A program made the translations under genes and the position numbers. Shown here in pieces: positions 33,899 to 45,132 of a DNA stretch of 64,000 bases; positions within the stretch are counted from its first letter, which is position 1; every line of letters starts with the position of its first letter. The stretch comes from an uncultured Mycoplasmataceae bacterium (GTDB taxonomy: Bacteria > Bacillota_I > Bacilli_A > Mycoplasmatales > Mycoplasmoidaceae): contig CAMREV010000003.1 of assembly GCA_947041945.1 (NCBI GenBank), forward strand, positions 1-64,000, read 5' to 3'. Below the pieces are notes generated by a model, which saw only the letters and a list, made by a program, of their open reading frames with translations, ran no database searches and had not been told where the DNA came from.

Positions 33899-35103
33899 TG
33901 AAAAACTTTAAAAAAGACTTCCCATGGTTTGAAGCAAACAAAGGAATAACATATTTAGATAGTGGTGCAACAACTCTAAAACCACAATGTGTAATTGATT
34001 TTGTAAATAAGTATATGATTGAAGAATCTTATAACTCTCATAATACAGATTCTAAATATACATATTCAACTACAAAAATAATTTATGAAACAAAAGAAAA
34101 GCTGGCAAATTATTTAGGCACTAAAGCAGAAAATATTATTTTTACTCCTGGAGCTACATACTCAATAAATATGGTATCTCAAGGGATAAAACATATACTA
34201 AATGAAGGTGATGAAATACTATTGAATACATTAGAACATGCTTCAAATCTTTTACCATGATTTGAACTAGCAAAAGAAAAAAAATTAATTATTAAATATA
34301 TTGAAAATAAAGATATTTTTTTAACTGAAGATGAAATACTAAGTTCTATCTCTCCTAAAACAAGATTAATATCATTTGCAAATGGAACAAATTTAATTGG
34401 TGGATCACTAAATGCTGAAGAAATATCAGTTAGAATAAAAGAAAAAAATCCCAACACAATTATCTGTATTGATGGTACACAATATGTACCCTTAAATAAA
34501 ATGAATTTAATGAATTCTAAAATTGATTTCTTAGCTTGTTCTGCTCATAAAATGTGTGCTCCAACAGGGATTGGTTTACTTTATTTAAATGACGAAATGA
34601 AAAAGCATCTTAAACCAACAATATATGGTGGTGGAATGAACAAAAGCATTAAAAAAGATTCATATTCACAAATGGACAGTTTAGCCAAATATGAAGCTGG
34701 TACATTAAATATTTTAGGAATATATGGTTGAAATGCGGCTTTGGATTATTTAAACAATTTAGATTTTAAAGATGTTAAAAATAATTTGTTTGAGATTAAA
34801 AAATATCTAGACAAAGAAATAAATAAAATACCTGGTTTTTCTGTGATAAATGATAATGTTAATTCTTACATAACTATATTTAGACATGAAACTTTATTTA
34901 GTCAAGATTTAGCAGGATATTTAGGTCAAAATAAGATAATAGTTAGATCTGGTTTTTCATGTGCAAAACTAGCTCATTACAATACTAAGTATGATCAATT
35001 TGTTAGAGTTTCTTTATATGTTTATTCAGATTATGAAGATGTAGACAAATTAATTGAAGTCTTAAAAAAATATAAAAAAGGTGATGAAATTAATTGAGTT
35101 TAA
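33898..35103 (+). CDS. sufS: Cysteine desulfurase SufS
   Basis: SufS is a PLP enzyme that takes sulfur from cysteine as a persulfide. The 401-residue protein has YLDSGATTLKP, FTPGATYSINMV, LEHASNLLPW, IDGTQYVP, the PLP lysine in ACSAHKMCAPTGIGLLY, and the catalytic Cys in VRSGFSCAKLAH. TGA Trp occurs three times. The ATG shares one base with the sufD stop (TAATG). SufU, its usual acceptor in Gram-positives, is encoded next. Confidence 0.97.
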
Positions 35104-35129
35104 ACTGATTAATTTTACAAGGATAAATT

Positions 35130-35564
35130 ATGGATTACAAAGATAATGCAAATATACAAAGGGCAATAATAATTGATAATTATGAAAACCCTGACAAGAA
35201 AACAAAAGATGATTTTTCAAATGAAGAATATAAATCATATAATTTTTCTTCTGATTCATGTATCGATAATTTAACAATATTTATAAAAATAAATAATAAC
35301 AAAATTACTGATTGCTTATTTAATGGTATTGGTTGTGCAGTTAGTACAGCTTCAGCAAACATAATGTGCAATCTATTGGTTAACAAAACATCTGAACAAG
35401 CTTTTCTTATAATTGAGAATTATGAAAAAATGCTTGCTGGTGAAAAGTATGATGAAGAGATAATTGAAGAACTTAATGTTTTTTCTAATATTCATAATCA
35501 ACCCAATAGAATTAAATGTGCAAAAATTAGTTCTGAATCAGTTAAAAGAATTTTAAAAGGATAA
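35130..35564 (+). CDS. sufU: SufU sulfur-transfer protein
   Basis: SufU accepts persulfide from SufS and is zinc-bound. The 144-residue protein keeps all three zinc-ligand Cys in family positions: SDSCIDN, GIGCAVSTASANIMCNLL (here with one additional Cys) and RIKCAKISSESVKR. NIQRAIIIDNYENP at the start is typical. It has a GGATAAATT leader before ATG and lies 26 nt after sufS. Confidence 0.94.
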   Translation: MDYKDNANIQRAIIIDNYENPDKKTKDDFSNEEYKSYNFSSDSCIDNLTIFIKINNNKITDCLFNGIGCAVSTASANIMCNLLVNKTSEQAFLIIENYEKMLAGEKYDEEIIEELNVFSNIHNQPNRIKCAKISSESVKRILKG

Positions 35565-35567
35565 AAA

Positions 35568-36965
35568 ATGGAAGAAAAAAAAACTTATCAAAAAGAATAT
35601 GAATTTGGTTTTAATGATGGAAACGAATACCTTTTAAATGAAAAAAAAGGTCTTAACAAAGATATCATTAGACAAATTTCAAAATTAAAAGAAGAACCAG
35701 AATGAATGCTTGATTTAAGACTAAAAGCATTTGATGTTTTTGTTAAAATGGAAAATCCCAAATGAGGACCAGATCTTTCTTTTATAAATTTTGATGATTA
35801 CATTTATTACTCTCCTTCAAAAAAGAAAATGGAAAATGATTGAGACAAAGTTCCAGAAACAATTAAAAACACTTTTAAAAAACTTGGAATTCCTGAAGCA
35901 GAAGCCAAATTTTTAAATGGAGTTTCTACACAATATGATTCTGAAACAGTTTATAAATCTTTAAGAAAAGAATTAGAAGATCAAGGAGTTATATTTTCAA
36001 ATATTGAAACAGCCCTTAAGCTTTATCCTGAAATTGTTAAGAAGTATTTTGGCAAACTAGTTTCATATGCAGATAATAAATATGCTGCATTAAATACTTC
36101 AATATGATCAGGTGGATCATTTATTTATATTCCAAATGGTGTTAAAGTTGAAAAACCACTTCAAGCATATTTTAGAATCAATGGATTATCTTTAGGTCAA
36201 TTTGAAAGAACATTAATTATTTTAGAATCAAATGCACTTCTACATTATGTTGAAGGATGTACTGCTCCAATTTATAATGAAAACAATTTGCACGCTGCAG
36301 TTGTTGAAGTTTTTGTAGGCGAAGACTCTAGTTGTAGATATACAACAATTCAAAATTGATCAAAAAACGTTTTAAATTTAGTTACTAAAAGAGCTAAAAC
36401 TTTAAAAAGAGGCAATATGTCATGAATTGATGGAAACATTGGTTCTGGAATTAATATGAAGTATCCTTGTACTATTCTTGAAGGTGATTATTCTACAAGC
36501 GATTGTATATCAATTGCAATTGCATCAAAAAATGTTGTACAAGATTCTGGAGCAAAGATGATTCATATTGGAAGAGACACTAAATCAAAAATTATTTCTA
36601 AGTCAATTTCACTTGATGGTGGTGACACTAGATATAGAGGATTAGTTGAAATTAAAAAGAATGCAATTAATAGTTTTGCACATGTTGAATGTGACACACT
36701 TATTTTAGATTCTATTTCAAGAAGTGATACAGTACCAATTGAAAAAATTTACAATAGTGAGTCTTATTTAGAACACGAAGCTAAAATTTCTGCAATAAGT
36801 GATGAACAAATATTTTACTTCACATCAAAAGGTCTTACAAAAAAGGAAGCTGAATATTTAATTATTCTTGGTTTTATTGAACCCTTTGTAAAGGAATTAC
36901 CTATGGAATATGCAATTGAACTTAATAGATTAATTAAACTTGATATGGAAGGATCAGTAGGATAA
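35568..36965 (+). CDS. sufB: Fe-S cluster scaffold SufB
   Basis: SufB is the main scaffold subunit. The 465-residue protein is full length. Visible blocks are [73 protein letters not shown] (Cys involved in sulfur transfer), and [19 protein letters not shown]. Near the C-terminus, [23 protein letters not shown] contains the Glu/His-rich SufB/D signature. It starts 3 nt after sufU with an AAAAGG site in the sufU end. It ends the operon. Its order sufC-D-S-U-B matches Bacillus. Confidence 0.97.
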
Positions 36966-37017
36966 ATACAGCAATAATTGAGCACTATTTTTTTATTGTT
37001 TTAAGTTAAATAAAAAA

Positions 37018-37046
37018 TTGCATTTTTGCAATTAAAATTATATAAT
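37018..37046 (+). promoter_or_regulatory. Promoter of the 629-residue hypothetical gene, with overlapping inverted repeat
   Basis: TTGCAT (37018-37023) and TATAAT (37041-37046) are 17 bp apart, ideal spacing. An inverted repeat AATTGC-N6-GCAATT (37016-37033) covers the -35 box and could be an operator. Predicted start is about 37053. Confidence 0.7.
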
Positions 37047-37100
37047 TATACTAAGTATATTGCAAAGATATTGGTATTTTAAATTGGAGATAATATAATT

Positions 37101-38990
37101 ATGTCAAAGAAATTTTTTAAATTTATAACAAATGATGAAAGAAGATTAGATTTATCAAAAATGGGATTAACCCCAAATGATGCAATAATTTTAAATCTTA
37201 AAAAAAGTATATATGAAATATTAGATGATAGTGTTGATTTAGAATTAATCAGAAAATCAGCAGAAACTGACAAAACTGTTTTTGTAATTGTTAGAGAAGA
37301 CTTCCCTGCAGAAAAGGGTTCTATTGAAAATTTAGATGATATTAAACTTAAACACAAAAAAATTAGAAAAATTTTTAAAAAAAACAATAATGTTTTATTT
37401 TTCTTTGGAAATCTAAGTGAAGCTGAAAATATTTATGGAATCGAAGATGGAAACATCACAATGTCTGATCCTAATTTTTTTGATAATTTTATTTTAGAAA
37501 AAAAAGCAAAAGAAGAAAATAGATTAATTCTTGAAAACCAAAGAAAAGAAGAAGAAGCAAGATTACTAGAAGAAACGATTCAAAAAGAAGTAACAAATTT
37601 AGTAAACGAAGATTATGAATTGGAATTTTCAAATATTGATATTATAAAAGAAGAAGAAGAAATCATAGATCCCAATGCTCCAATAATTACAAATGATTTT
37701 GATAAAGAATTCGAAGAATTAAATAAAATTGAAAATGATAAAGTTGAATATCCTCTTTTAGATTCAAAAGAATATTTGCTTAAATCTATTTATGACTTTG
37801 TTTGAAGAATGTTAATTTTAAATAATAATAGCTTGCTATTAAATGATTTACTATATTTATCAGTAAATAATTTCCCTTCTTTATCTTTTGGACAAAATGA
37901 ATATATTAGAGAACTATCTAATAATGTTGATTCATTATTTGACTTAGTTTTAAAATTAGATTACAAATTAGAATTTAATAATAAATTATTCTATATCTAT
38001 TTAGCTAATTTATTTACTATTATTAATGGAAAATGTAAAGTTAATAGAGAATTCTTGGTTGATATGGCAATCTGAGTAAGTGATGATGCGAGAGAACAAT
38101 TTGTAAGTAGAACAGAAAACTTTATGAACAATAACTTAGTTTCTATTGAAAAAATTATCTACTCACATTTTATTGAATTTGCTACATTAGCACAAGGTTC
38201 TATTCCTAGAATTAAGGGTTCATTAAAAAATGAAGATGTTCATTTAGTTTTATTTAGAAAAGTACAACATGCAAACAATAGAAACTTATTTTGTATAATT
38301 CTTAGAAATTTATTTAGAGCATCAGGTGAAATTGGATTAAACTTAGAAGAATATATTTCAAATGAAGAAGGAATTGTTAATTTAGATTCACAATTAAAAA
38401 TGGATGTTGCAAATTCATATAATATTTTCTTAGAAGAAGTTAAAAACTTTATTCTTCTTAGAGGAAGTGATGAAGGAAAAATTTCAAAACTTTACAATAT
38501 CTTAATGAGTATTGGAATTGAAATGATTATTTCAGAAGCTGCTGAAGTTGTTAATGTTGCTTCATTAGTGAATCAAGAACAAATTAGAATTGAAGATAAC
38601 TACTTTAACTATATTAATAAAGTAGAACCTAAAAATGAAATAATCAATATCAAGTATGAAGAAATTGAAGCATTATACAAGGAAGCTTCTGATGCTGAAA
38701 AGCTAAGAAACTCTAACGCTGATAAAGGTGACTTTGATTTAGACTTTTTAAAAGATCAAATTAGAAAAAGAAGATCTAATGATTTAGATAGTGATTATGG
38801 TTTAAATAGCGAATTAGAATTCAACAACATCAATGTTGATTCTAATGAAATGTCAGATAAAATAGATGATTATGAATCTAAAATAAAAGCAAACATTAAA
38901 ATGATTGAAGATCAAAGAAAAATGCTTAAAGAAAAAATGGAAAAATATTCTCATAGATCATCTGATGATGAAATAATTAAAATGAAATAA
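37101..38990 (+). CDS. Large acidic hypothetical protein, 629 residues
   Basis: I do not recognise this protein. It is soluble, with no signal peptide or membrane segment. The N-terminal ~120 residues look folded (FIVREDFPAEKG region), followed by a Glu/Lys-rich helical segment (about 130-165, EEEARLLEETIQKEVT) and an acidic linker. A Leu-rich alpha-helical middle part follows (about 235-480). The C-terminal ~100 residues are charged, with repeated DLDxD-like stretches and a coiled-coil-like end (MIEDQRKMLKEKMEKYS). Two TGA Trp codons lie at 37802 and 38071. It starts at ATG 37101 after TTGGAGATAATATA and has its own good promoter and terminator, so it is a single-gene unit. Confidence 0.85.
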
Positions 38991-39022
38991 AAAAAATACA
39001 CTTTTTATATAGTGTATTTTTT
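38991..39022. terminator. Bidirectional terminator, hypothetical gene / pepP
   Basis: The stem AATACACT/AGTGTATT (38995-39002 with 39011-39018) is flanked by A and T runs. The pepP stop begins at 39025 on the minus strand. Confidence 0.85.
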
Positions 39023-40081
39023 TTATCATTCTCTTTTCTTAGTAATACTGTCTGTTAGAACTTCGCATCCATCATCAGTAATTAATATCATATCTTCAAT
39101 TCTTATACCGCCAATATTTGGAATGTATATTCCTGGTTCAATTGTTACAATTGAATTTGCAGGGAATGTATCTTTATAATTTTGAGATACAATTGGAAGT
39201 TCATGAACATCAATACCAACTCCGTGACCAGTTGAATGAACAAAGTAATCTTTAAATTCTGTTGCAGATATGATGTCTCTACAGTACTTATCAAGCTTTT
39301 GTCCTGTGATTCCAGCTTTTGCTTTTTTAATTCCTGTTTTATTTGATTTAAGAACCACATCATAAGCTTTTATTAATTCTATACAATTTGGTTTACCAAT
39401 TGCAAAAGTTCTTGTTAAATCTGAACAATAGCCTTTATACTTGCAACCCATATCAATAGTAACAAAGTCACCATCTCTAATTAGTCTATCAGTTGGTGAG
39501 TGATGGGGATATGCACCATTTGGACCTGAAGCAACAATAGGATCAAATGAATTACATTCTCCACCTGTTTCGATTATTCTACAAGAAAGTAAATTAGAAA
39601 CTTCTTTTTCAGTCATTCCTGGTTTAATTTCTTTTTTAATTCATTCCATTACTTCACAAATTTTATTTGCTGCATGTCTTAAATTATCTATTTCATTTTT
39701 ATTTTTGATAATTCTTAGTTCTTTACCTTTGATAGGTTTAATATCATCTAATAAGTCTTGAAAGAATGATAATTCTGCTAAAGAGGTATATTCTTCTTCT
39801 AAAAAAGCTGAAGTTATTGAATTTGAATAAAAATAATCAGCTAATGTTTCTCTACTTTCATAAAGTTTTACATTAATTTTAGTTGTATCAATTTCTTTCA
39901 AACCTTTTTGATAGTATCTTCCATCTAAAAAATAAGTTACTTCTTTTTTAGTAATAACAATAAAACCAAATGATGATTGAAAATTTGATAATCAATATCT
40001 ACCTTGTTGTGAACTTAAAATACATGAATTAATTTTATCTTTTTTCAAATAACTTTTAATTAATTCTATTTTTCTTTTCAT
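39023..40081 (-). CDS. pepP: Xaa-Pro aminopeptidase (M24 family)
   Basis: This cytosolic peptidase cleaves an N-terminal residue before proline. The 352-residue protein has an N-terminal creatinase-like domain and a C-terminal pita-bread domain. Metal ligands are visible: FVTIDMGCKYKGYCSDLTR (two Asp), STGHGVGIDVHE (His), TIEPGIYIP (Glu) and GIRIEDMI (Glu). TGA Trp codons include the last codon before TAA 39023. The closest named families are PepP and PepQ; the short N-terminal domain is compatible with both. No ribosome site better than AAGAAAAATA-like sequence was seen. Confidence 0.9.
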
Positions 40082-40083
40082 AC

Positions 40084-40245
40084 TTATTTCTTTTTTGTTT
40101 CAGTGTGGTCGTTAACTTTTCTACATCTGTTACAAAACTTCTTTAAAGTCATCTTTTCTGGATGAGTTTTTTGATTTTTTTGTGTTAAATAATTAATTTC
40201 ACGACACTCTTTGCATTCAAGTCTCACATGTTTTTTTATAGCCAT
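40084..40245 (-). CDS. rpmG: 50S ribosomal protein L33
   Basis: The 53-residue protein begins AIKKHVRLECKECREINYLT and contains KFCNRCRKV. It has both zinc-ligand pairs (CxxC at the N-terminus, CNRC later), so it is the zinc-containing C+ form. It starts ATG 40245 after GAGGAATTT and ends 2 nt before the pepP start, so the two are one unit. Confidence 0.95.
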   Translation of the reverse strand: MAIKKHVRLECKECREINYLTQKNQKTHPEKMTLKKFCNRCRKVNDHTETKKK

Positions 40246-40315
40246 AAATTCCTCGTTAAATGATATTGTATTTTAGTTTAAAAACATTAATATTTTACCA
40301 CTAATAATTGTATTT

Positions 40316-40582
40316 TTAAATATTATGATTAGATATTATCTTTTCTGCTTCATCTATTCCACCTAAATCGACACATTCTATATTTTTTTCTCTTAAAAAA
40401 TCCAATGCTGTCTTAGATCTATTTCCTGATAGGCAATATAAATACACAATTTTATTTTTTAATATCTCATTTTCAGAGTTTAATAATATATCCAATGGTA
40501 TATTGATTGCTTTTTCAATATGATTTTCTTCATATTCTACTTTGCTTCTTACATCGATAATAATTTTTTTCTTTATATTCAT
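40316..40582 (-). CDS. Rhodanese domain protein
   Basis: The 88-residue single-domain protein has IIDVRSKVEYEENHIEKAINIP (rhodanese N-terminal signature) and the active-site loop YLYCLSGNRSKTA with catalytic Cys. Such proteins carry persulfide sulfur or act in thiosulfate:thiol transfer. A link with the SufS/SufU system (33898-35564) is plausible but unproven. No transmembrane or second domain is seen. Confidence 0.9.
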   Translation of the reverse strand: MNIKKKIIIDVRSKVEYEENHIEKAINIPLDILLNSENEILKNKIVYLYCLSGNRSKTALDFLREKNIECVDLGGIDEAEKIISNHNI

Positions 40583-40661
40583 ACTTTAATAATTCTTAAA
40601 TAAAATAAATTATATAATAAATATAAGGTTCAATTTGAATTTTTACAATGAGTGGAGAAAA

Positions 40662-41807
40662 ATGAAGGGCAAAAGTTACAAAGGACAAGTTCTTTTAGGT
40701 AAATATAAAATTTTAAATCTATTAACTCAAGGTGGAATGGATTCTTTAATATACTTAGCAGAAGATATAAGCTTTTCTGAGAAAAATTACTTTTCAAATA
40801 AGTATAAATATTCTGCAGTAAAAATAATTGAAAAGACTGAAGACACTGACAATGATCAATGAGAAAAAATTCTTGATGAAGGAACTACAACCGGAAGATT
40901 GATTGGTAAAAAAAATATAGTTGAACTTTATGAATTTGCAAAACTTAATGAAAACACAATACTAATTATAATGGAGTACATAGATGGTCCAACTCTTTCA
41001 AAATATATTTCAAACAGCGGAGTAATCCCATTAAATGAATCTATTTATATTTTTGAACAAGTTTTAATTGGTGTAAATGAATTACACAAAAATAGTAATA
41101 TCATTATTCATAGAGATTTAAAGCCAGATAATATTTTAATATCAAAAGACTTATCAAAAGTTAAAATAATTGATTTTGGTATTTCTTCTGTTCTTAAAAA
41201 AACAAAAGATAAATCAAATAAAATGGAAGTTTTTACAAATGAAGCGTCCTTTTTTGGAACAATCCCTTATATAACTCCAGATGTATTAAGTTATAAAAGT
41301 CAATCAAAAGATAATCTTGCATCATTGATAACAAAACAATTTGATTTCCATTCTTTGGGTGTAATCTTTTATGAAATGATAACAGGTAAAAAAATATTTT
41401 ATTATGAAGATGAAAACAGTGTTAGATCAATTGGTCTTCCTTTAATTTATGATATTGTTCCAATGAAGAGTATTTCTGAAGATTTTCCTAATGATATTGA
41501 AAATATTATTTTAAAATTAATAGCTTCAAAAGAAGAAGATTATCACTATAGATATTCTAACATTGAAGAAATATTGTATGATCTTCAAGAATACAAAACA
41601 AGAATTATAAATGAAGAGCCAGAACCACCTCTTTTAAAGAAAACATCAAATAGAAATTTTCAATTTTCTCCTAAATTTGGTGTCAAAAAGGAAATTATTA
41701 AATTTCATAAAAACAATAGAATAGTTCAAAATGGATATTTAATTATAGTATTTCTTGTAATTTTATTGCTAATTTTAATTGTATTATTTTTTGTAGGAAT
41801 TTTTTAA
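40662..41807 (+). CDS. Serine/threonine protein kinase with C-terminal membrane anchor
   Basis: The 381-residue kinase has a Gly-poor P-loop (LTQGGMDSLIYLAE), the VAIK-like SAVKIIEK, IIMEYIDGPTL, the catalytic loop IIHRDLKPDNIL, DFG in KIIDFGISS and a TPE-like GTIPYITPDVL. The C-terminus is one hydrophobic segment (GYLIIVFLVILLLILIVLFFVGIF). It lacks PASTA repeats, as expected without peptidoglycan. I chose ATG 40662 after GTGGAGAAAA over the upstream in-frame codon at 40635. It overlaps rsgA by one base (TAATG). The usual PPM phosphatase partner is not adjacent. Confidence 0.93.
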
Positions 41808-42676
41808 TGTCTAAAGCAATTGTGTTGAAATCAATAAGTGGAATTTCAACACTAAAAGATTTAGAAAATTATGAAATATTTTTGGCAGAACTTAAAGGTT
41901 CGTTACTTAAAGAAAAAACAATTATTTATCCTGGTGATTATGTTGAATATAGTGATAGCCAATCAACAAAAATTATCACAAATATTATCAATAGAAAAAA
42001 TTTTTTAAATAGACCAAAAATTGCTAACATTGATTATTTAGTTATAGTCAATTCAATCACTGAACCAAAATCAAGTATTAGAATGATAAATAAATATATA
42101 CTATTTTTTCAATCCCAATTTATTGACAACATTGTTTTATATTTTACAAAATTTGATTTATTAAAAAATAATGAAATTGACGAAGCAAAAAAACTTGTTA
42201 ATCATTTTAAAAAAGATGGTTTCATATGTTTTTCATCTGACAAATATAGTGAATTTGCAGATTTTCTAAATGAACAATATGGGAAGGTAATTTGTTTTAC
42301 TGGTCAGTCAGGAGTAGGCAAATCTACTCTTCTAAATTTAATTAATGAAAAATTTAATATTCGTACTAATGAAATTTCAAAAGCATTAAATAGTGGAAAA
42401 CATACAACCACTGCTACAAATTTATTAGCTCATGAAAATGGCTACTTAGTAGATACTCCTGGTTTCTCATCAGTATCTTTAGATATGGATAAATTGTTAT
42501 TGGCAAACGGATACAAGGATTTTAGGGAAGCATCTATTAATTGTAAATTTAATAATTGCTTACATAAGACAGAAATAAATTGTGCAATAAAAGATATGGT
42601 GGAAAAAAAAATTATTTCAAAAGAAAGATATGATGATTACCTTTTCTTTTTAAATAATATTTCTGATAAGAAATAA
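41807..42676 (+). CDS. rsgA: Ribosome small subunit-dependent GTPase RsgA
   Basis: RsgA helps 30S subunit maturation. The 289-residue protein has an OB-like N-terminal domain, then the circularly permuted GTPase: TKFD (G4), then GQSGVGKSTLLN (G1) and VDTPGFSS (G3). The zinc site is CKFNNCLHKTEINC with the CxH pattern. Its start codon overlaps the kinase stop, so kinase and GTPase are translationally coupled, as in many Firmicutes (prkC-rsgA). It ends exactly where convergent miaB ends. Confidence 0.96.
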   Translation: MSKAIVLKSISGISTLKDLENYEIFLAELKGSLLKEKTIIYPGDYVEYSDSQSTKIITNIINRKNFLNRPKIANIDYLVIVNSITEPKSSIRMINKYILFFQSQFIDNIVLYFTKFDLLKNNEIDEAKKLVNHFKKDGFICFSSDKYSEFADFLNEQYGKVICFTGQSGVGKSTLLNLINEKFNIRTNEISKALNSGKHTTTATNLLAHENGYLVDTPGFSSVSLDMDKLLLANGYKDFREASINCKFNNCLHKTEINCAIKDMVEKKIISKERYDDYLFFLNNISDKK

Positions 42677-44122
42677 TTATATTTTTTGTCCGCTTAAAGA
42701 GAATTTTGATGATCCAGTAATTCTTACTTCAACAATATCACCATCTTTTGCTTCACCTTCAAAATTAACAACCTTCATTTCTTCTGAGTAACCAAATAAA
42801 AGATTTTCATTAGTTTTTGATTTACCCTCAACCAAAACATTTAAGATTTTACCTACAAAAGATAAATTCTTTTCCTTTGAATATTTTTCAACTAAAAGAT
42901 TTAATTCTTGTAGCCTAGATCTTTTTTCTTCCATTGGAATGTTGTCTTCCATTTTAGCAGCAACAGTACCATCTCTTTTGCTATAGATGTAAGTATATGC
43001 ATGATCAAACTTAACTTCATTATATAAATCAAGTGTTTTTTGAAATTGTTCTTTTGTTTCATTTGGAAAACCAATTATTAAATCAGTTGAAATAGTACAG
43101 TTTGGAATTAATTCTCTAATCTTATAAATAATTTTTAAATAGTCTTTAATGTACATGTGTCTATTCATTCTTTTTAAAATATCATCATCTCCAGATTGAA
43201 TAGGTAAATGAACATGAGGCATAATATTTTTGTATTTACTCATCACTTGAATTATTTCTTCAGAAAAGTTTCAAGGATTACTTGTAGTGAATCTTACTCT
43301 TGCAATATTAGTTTTTGCAACATCTTCTAATAAGTTTGCAAAGCTATATTTTTCATCTTTAAAATCAATTCCATATGAGTTAACATTTTGTCCTATTAGA
43401 AAAACTTCTTTGAAGTTATTTTTTATTAGATCATTTACTTCATTAATAATATCTTCTTTTTTTCTACTTCTAATCTTTCCTCTTGTAAATGGCACAATAC
43501 AATATGTACAAAACTTATCACACCCAAACATGACATTTACAGATGCTTTAACATTGCTAACTCTATTTGAAGGTAGGTTTTCTATTACATCACCTTCTTT
43601 TGATCAAACATCTACAACAGTATCTTTCTCAAAAATAACTTGTTCAATTATTTGAGGAAGTCGATGGATATTATGTGTCCCCATTATAAAATCAACATGG
43701 TGATATTTTTTTAAAATGATATCAACAATATTTTCTTCTTGTGCCATACAACCAGCAATTCCAAAAATAAAATTATTATTCTTTACTTTAAGTTGTTTTA
43801 AAAAACCTATTTCTCCAAAAACTTTATTTTCAGCATTTTCTCTAATTGCACATGTGTTTAAAATTACAAAGTCAGAAGTATAAATATCATCATTGTATTT
43901 ATAACCCAAAGCTTTTAGAATACCCATAATGTTTTCAGAGTCTCTTAAATTTGATTGGCAACCATATGTCCTAACATGGAATGTTTTACCTATTCCTATG
44001 TTTTGAATATTTTCTGGAATGTAAAAAACATCTTTTAACACTTGTGATTCTTGTATTCTTTTTCTTGCCTTATTTAAATCAGGCATGAAGTATTTAGATA
44101 TATCAACTTTTCTTTTTTTCAT
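42677..44122 (-). CDS. miaB: tRNA-2-methylthio-N6-dimethylallyladenosine synthase MiaB
   Basis: MiaB is a radical-SAM enzyme with two Fe-S clusters that adds a methylthio group to i6A37 of tRNA. The 481-residue protein has the N-terminal cluster ligands ([33 protein letters not shown]). The SAM triad is [14 protein letters not shown], and [11 protein letters not shown] follows. The TRAM domain lies at the C-terminus (VLVEGKSK and [11 protein letters not shown]). TGA Trp codons occur at about 43269 and 43604. Its clusters could be supplied by the Suf operon. Confidence 0.96.
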
Positions 44123-44211
44123 TTAATTATTATAAATGCTTTTTTTAAATTAAATTATTTAATAAAAATTAACTATAATTTATATAAGACTATTTTTTTT
44201 AAGGAGCAAGT

Positions 44212-45126
44212 ATGAAATTATCTATTGTATACAATATTTGTAATTTTTCAAAGAATTTGGACAAGTCTTTAGAATCAATTGCAAAAATAAAAGGAAAAGA
44301 TTTTGAAGTAATCTTTGTTTTAAATTTAAGTAATAAAATGGTGGAAAAAATTTTACCATTATTAAAATTTCCAAAAGAAAGAGATTCATTTGTTTTTCTT
44401 GATCAAAATTTAGGTCATTCTTATGCATATAATATTGGATTAAAGTTAGCAAAAGGTGACTATGTTTATTTTGCAGGTTCAAAAAATATTTTTAAGCAAG
44501 ATTTCATGGAAAAATTAAATGAAAAAACATCAAAAGAAAATTATGATTTTATTGTTTTAAATGATGGCGATCAAAAAAAATTCTCAACTGAGGATTATAT
44601 CAAAAATAAAAATACAGATGTAATGAGTATAAAAAGAAAAATATTTAATAGAGATTTCTTAATAAAAAATAAAATTTTATTTACAAATTACAAATACTTT
44701 AACCTGCTTTATTTATTTCAGGTAAATGAAAATGCAAAAAAAATTGGATACATTGAAAAAAGTACTTGTGAGTTTATATATTCAGAAAAAGTAAATTACA
44801 ATTTATATGATATTCTTACATGTTCTGAAATGCTTTTTAAAATAATCAATGAATCTAAATTTGACAAATACAAAAAGGAATACTATAGAATGATAATAAC
44901 TGTTTCAATTCTATATGATTTCATTTATAAAGTTTTTAAAAATTATACTGATAAAAACATAATAATAAATTCAATTACTAATGCATATAGAGTTATTGAA
45001 AAAATATATCCAGAGTATAAAGAAAATAGATTTTTATTAAAAAATAAAAATAAAGAAATTCCAAACTTTATCTTAAATTTTAAAGTGAATTTGAAATACT
45101 GTAAAAATGTTTTAGAATTCTTGTAG
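44212..45126 (+). CDS. Glycosyltransferase family 2-like protein
   Basis: The 304-residue protein has the GT-A N-terminal pattern: SIVYNICNFSKNLDKSLESI, then LDQNLGHSYAYNIGLKLAKGDYVYFAGS. The usual DxD is replaced by AGS, so metal binding may be altered. Later parts are helical and rich in Lys and Tyr. No membrane segment is certain. It may act in glycolipid or capsule synthesis, but the acceptor is unknown. The ATG follows AAGGAGCAAGT. The next gene, an RDD membrane protein, begins 6 nt later. Confidence 0.82.
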   Translation: MKLSIVYNICNFSKNLDKSLESIAKIKGKDFEVIFVLNLSNKMVEKILPLLKFPKERDSFVFLDQNLGHSYAYNIGLKLAKGDYVYFAGSKNIFKQDFMEKLNEKTSKENYDFIVLNDGDQKKFSTEDYIKNKNTDVMSIKRKIFNRDFLIKNKILFTNYKYFNLLYLFQVNENAKKIGYIEKSTCEFIYSEKVNYNLYDILTCSEMLFKIINESKFDKYKKEYYRMIITVSILYDFIYKVFKNYTDKNIIINSITNAYRVIEKIYPEYKENRFLLKNKNKEIPNFILNFKVNLKYCKNVLEFL

Positions 45127-45132
45127 AAAATA

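Noticed and set aside
36966-37100. Hairpin AATTGC-N6-GCAATT as the suf operon terminator
   Set aside because: No T-run follows it on the plus strand. It overlaps a good -35 box, so it is listed as a possible operator.
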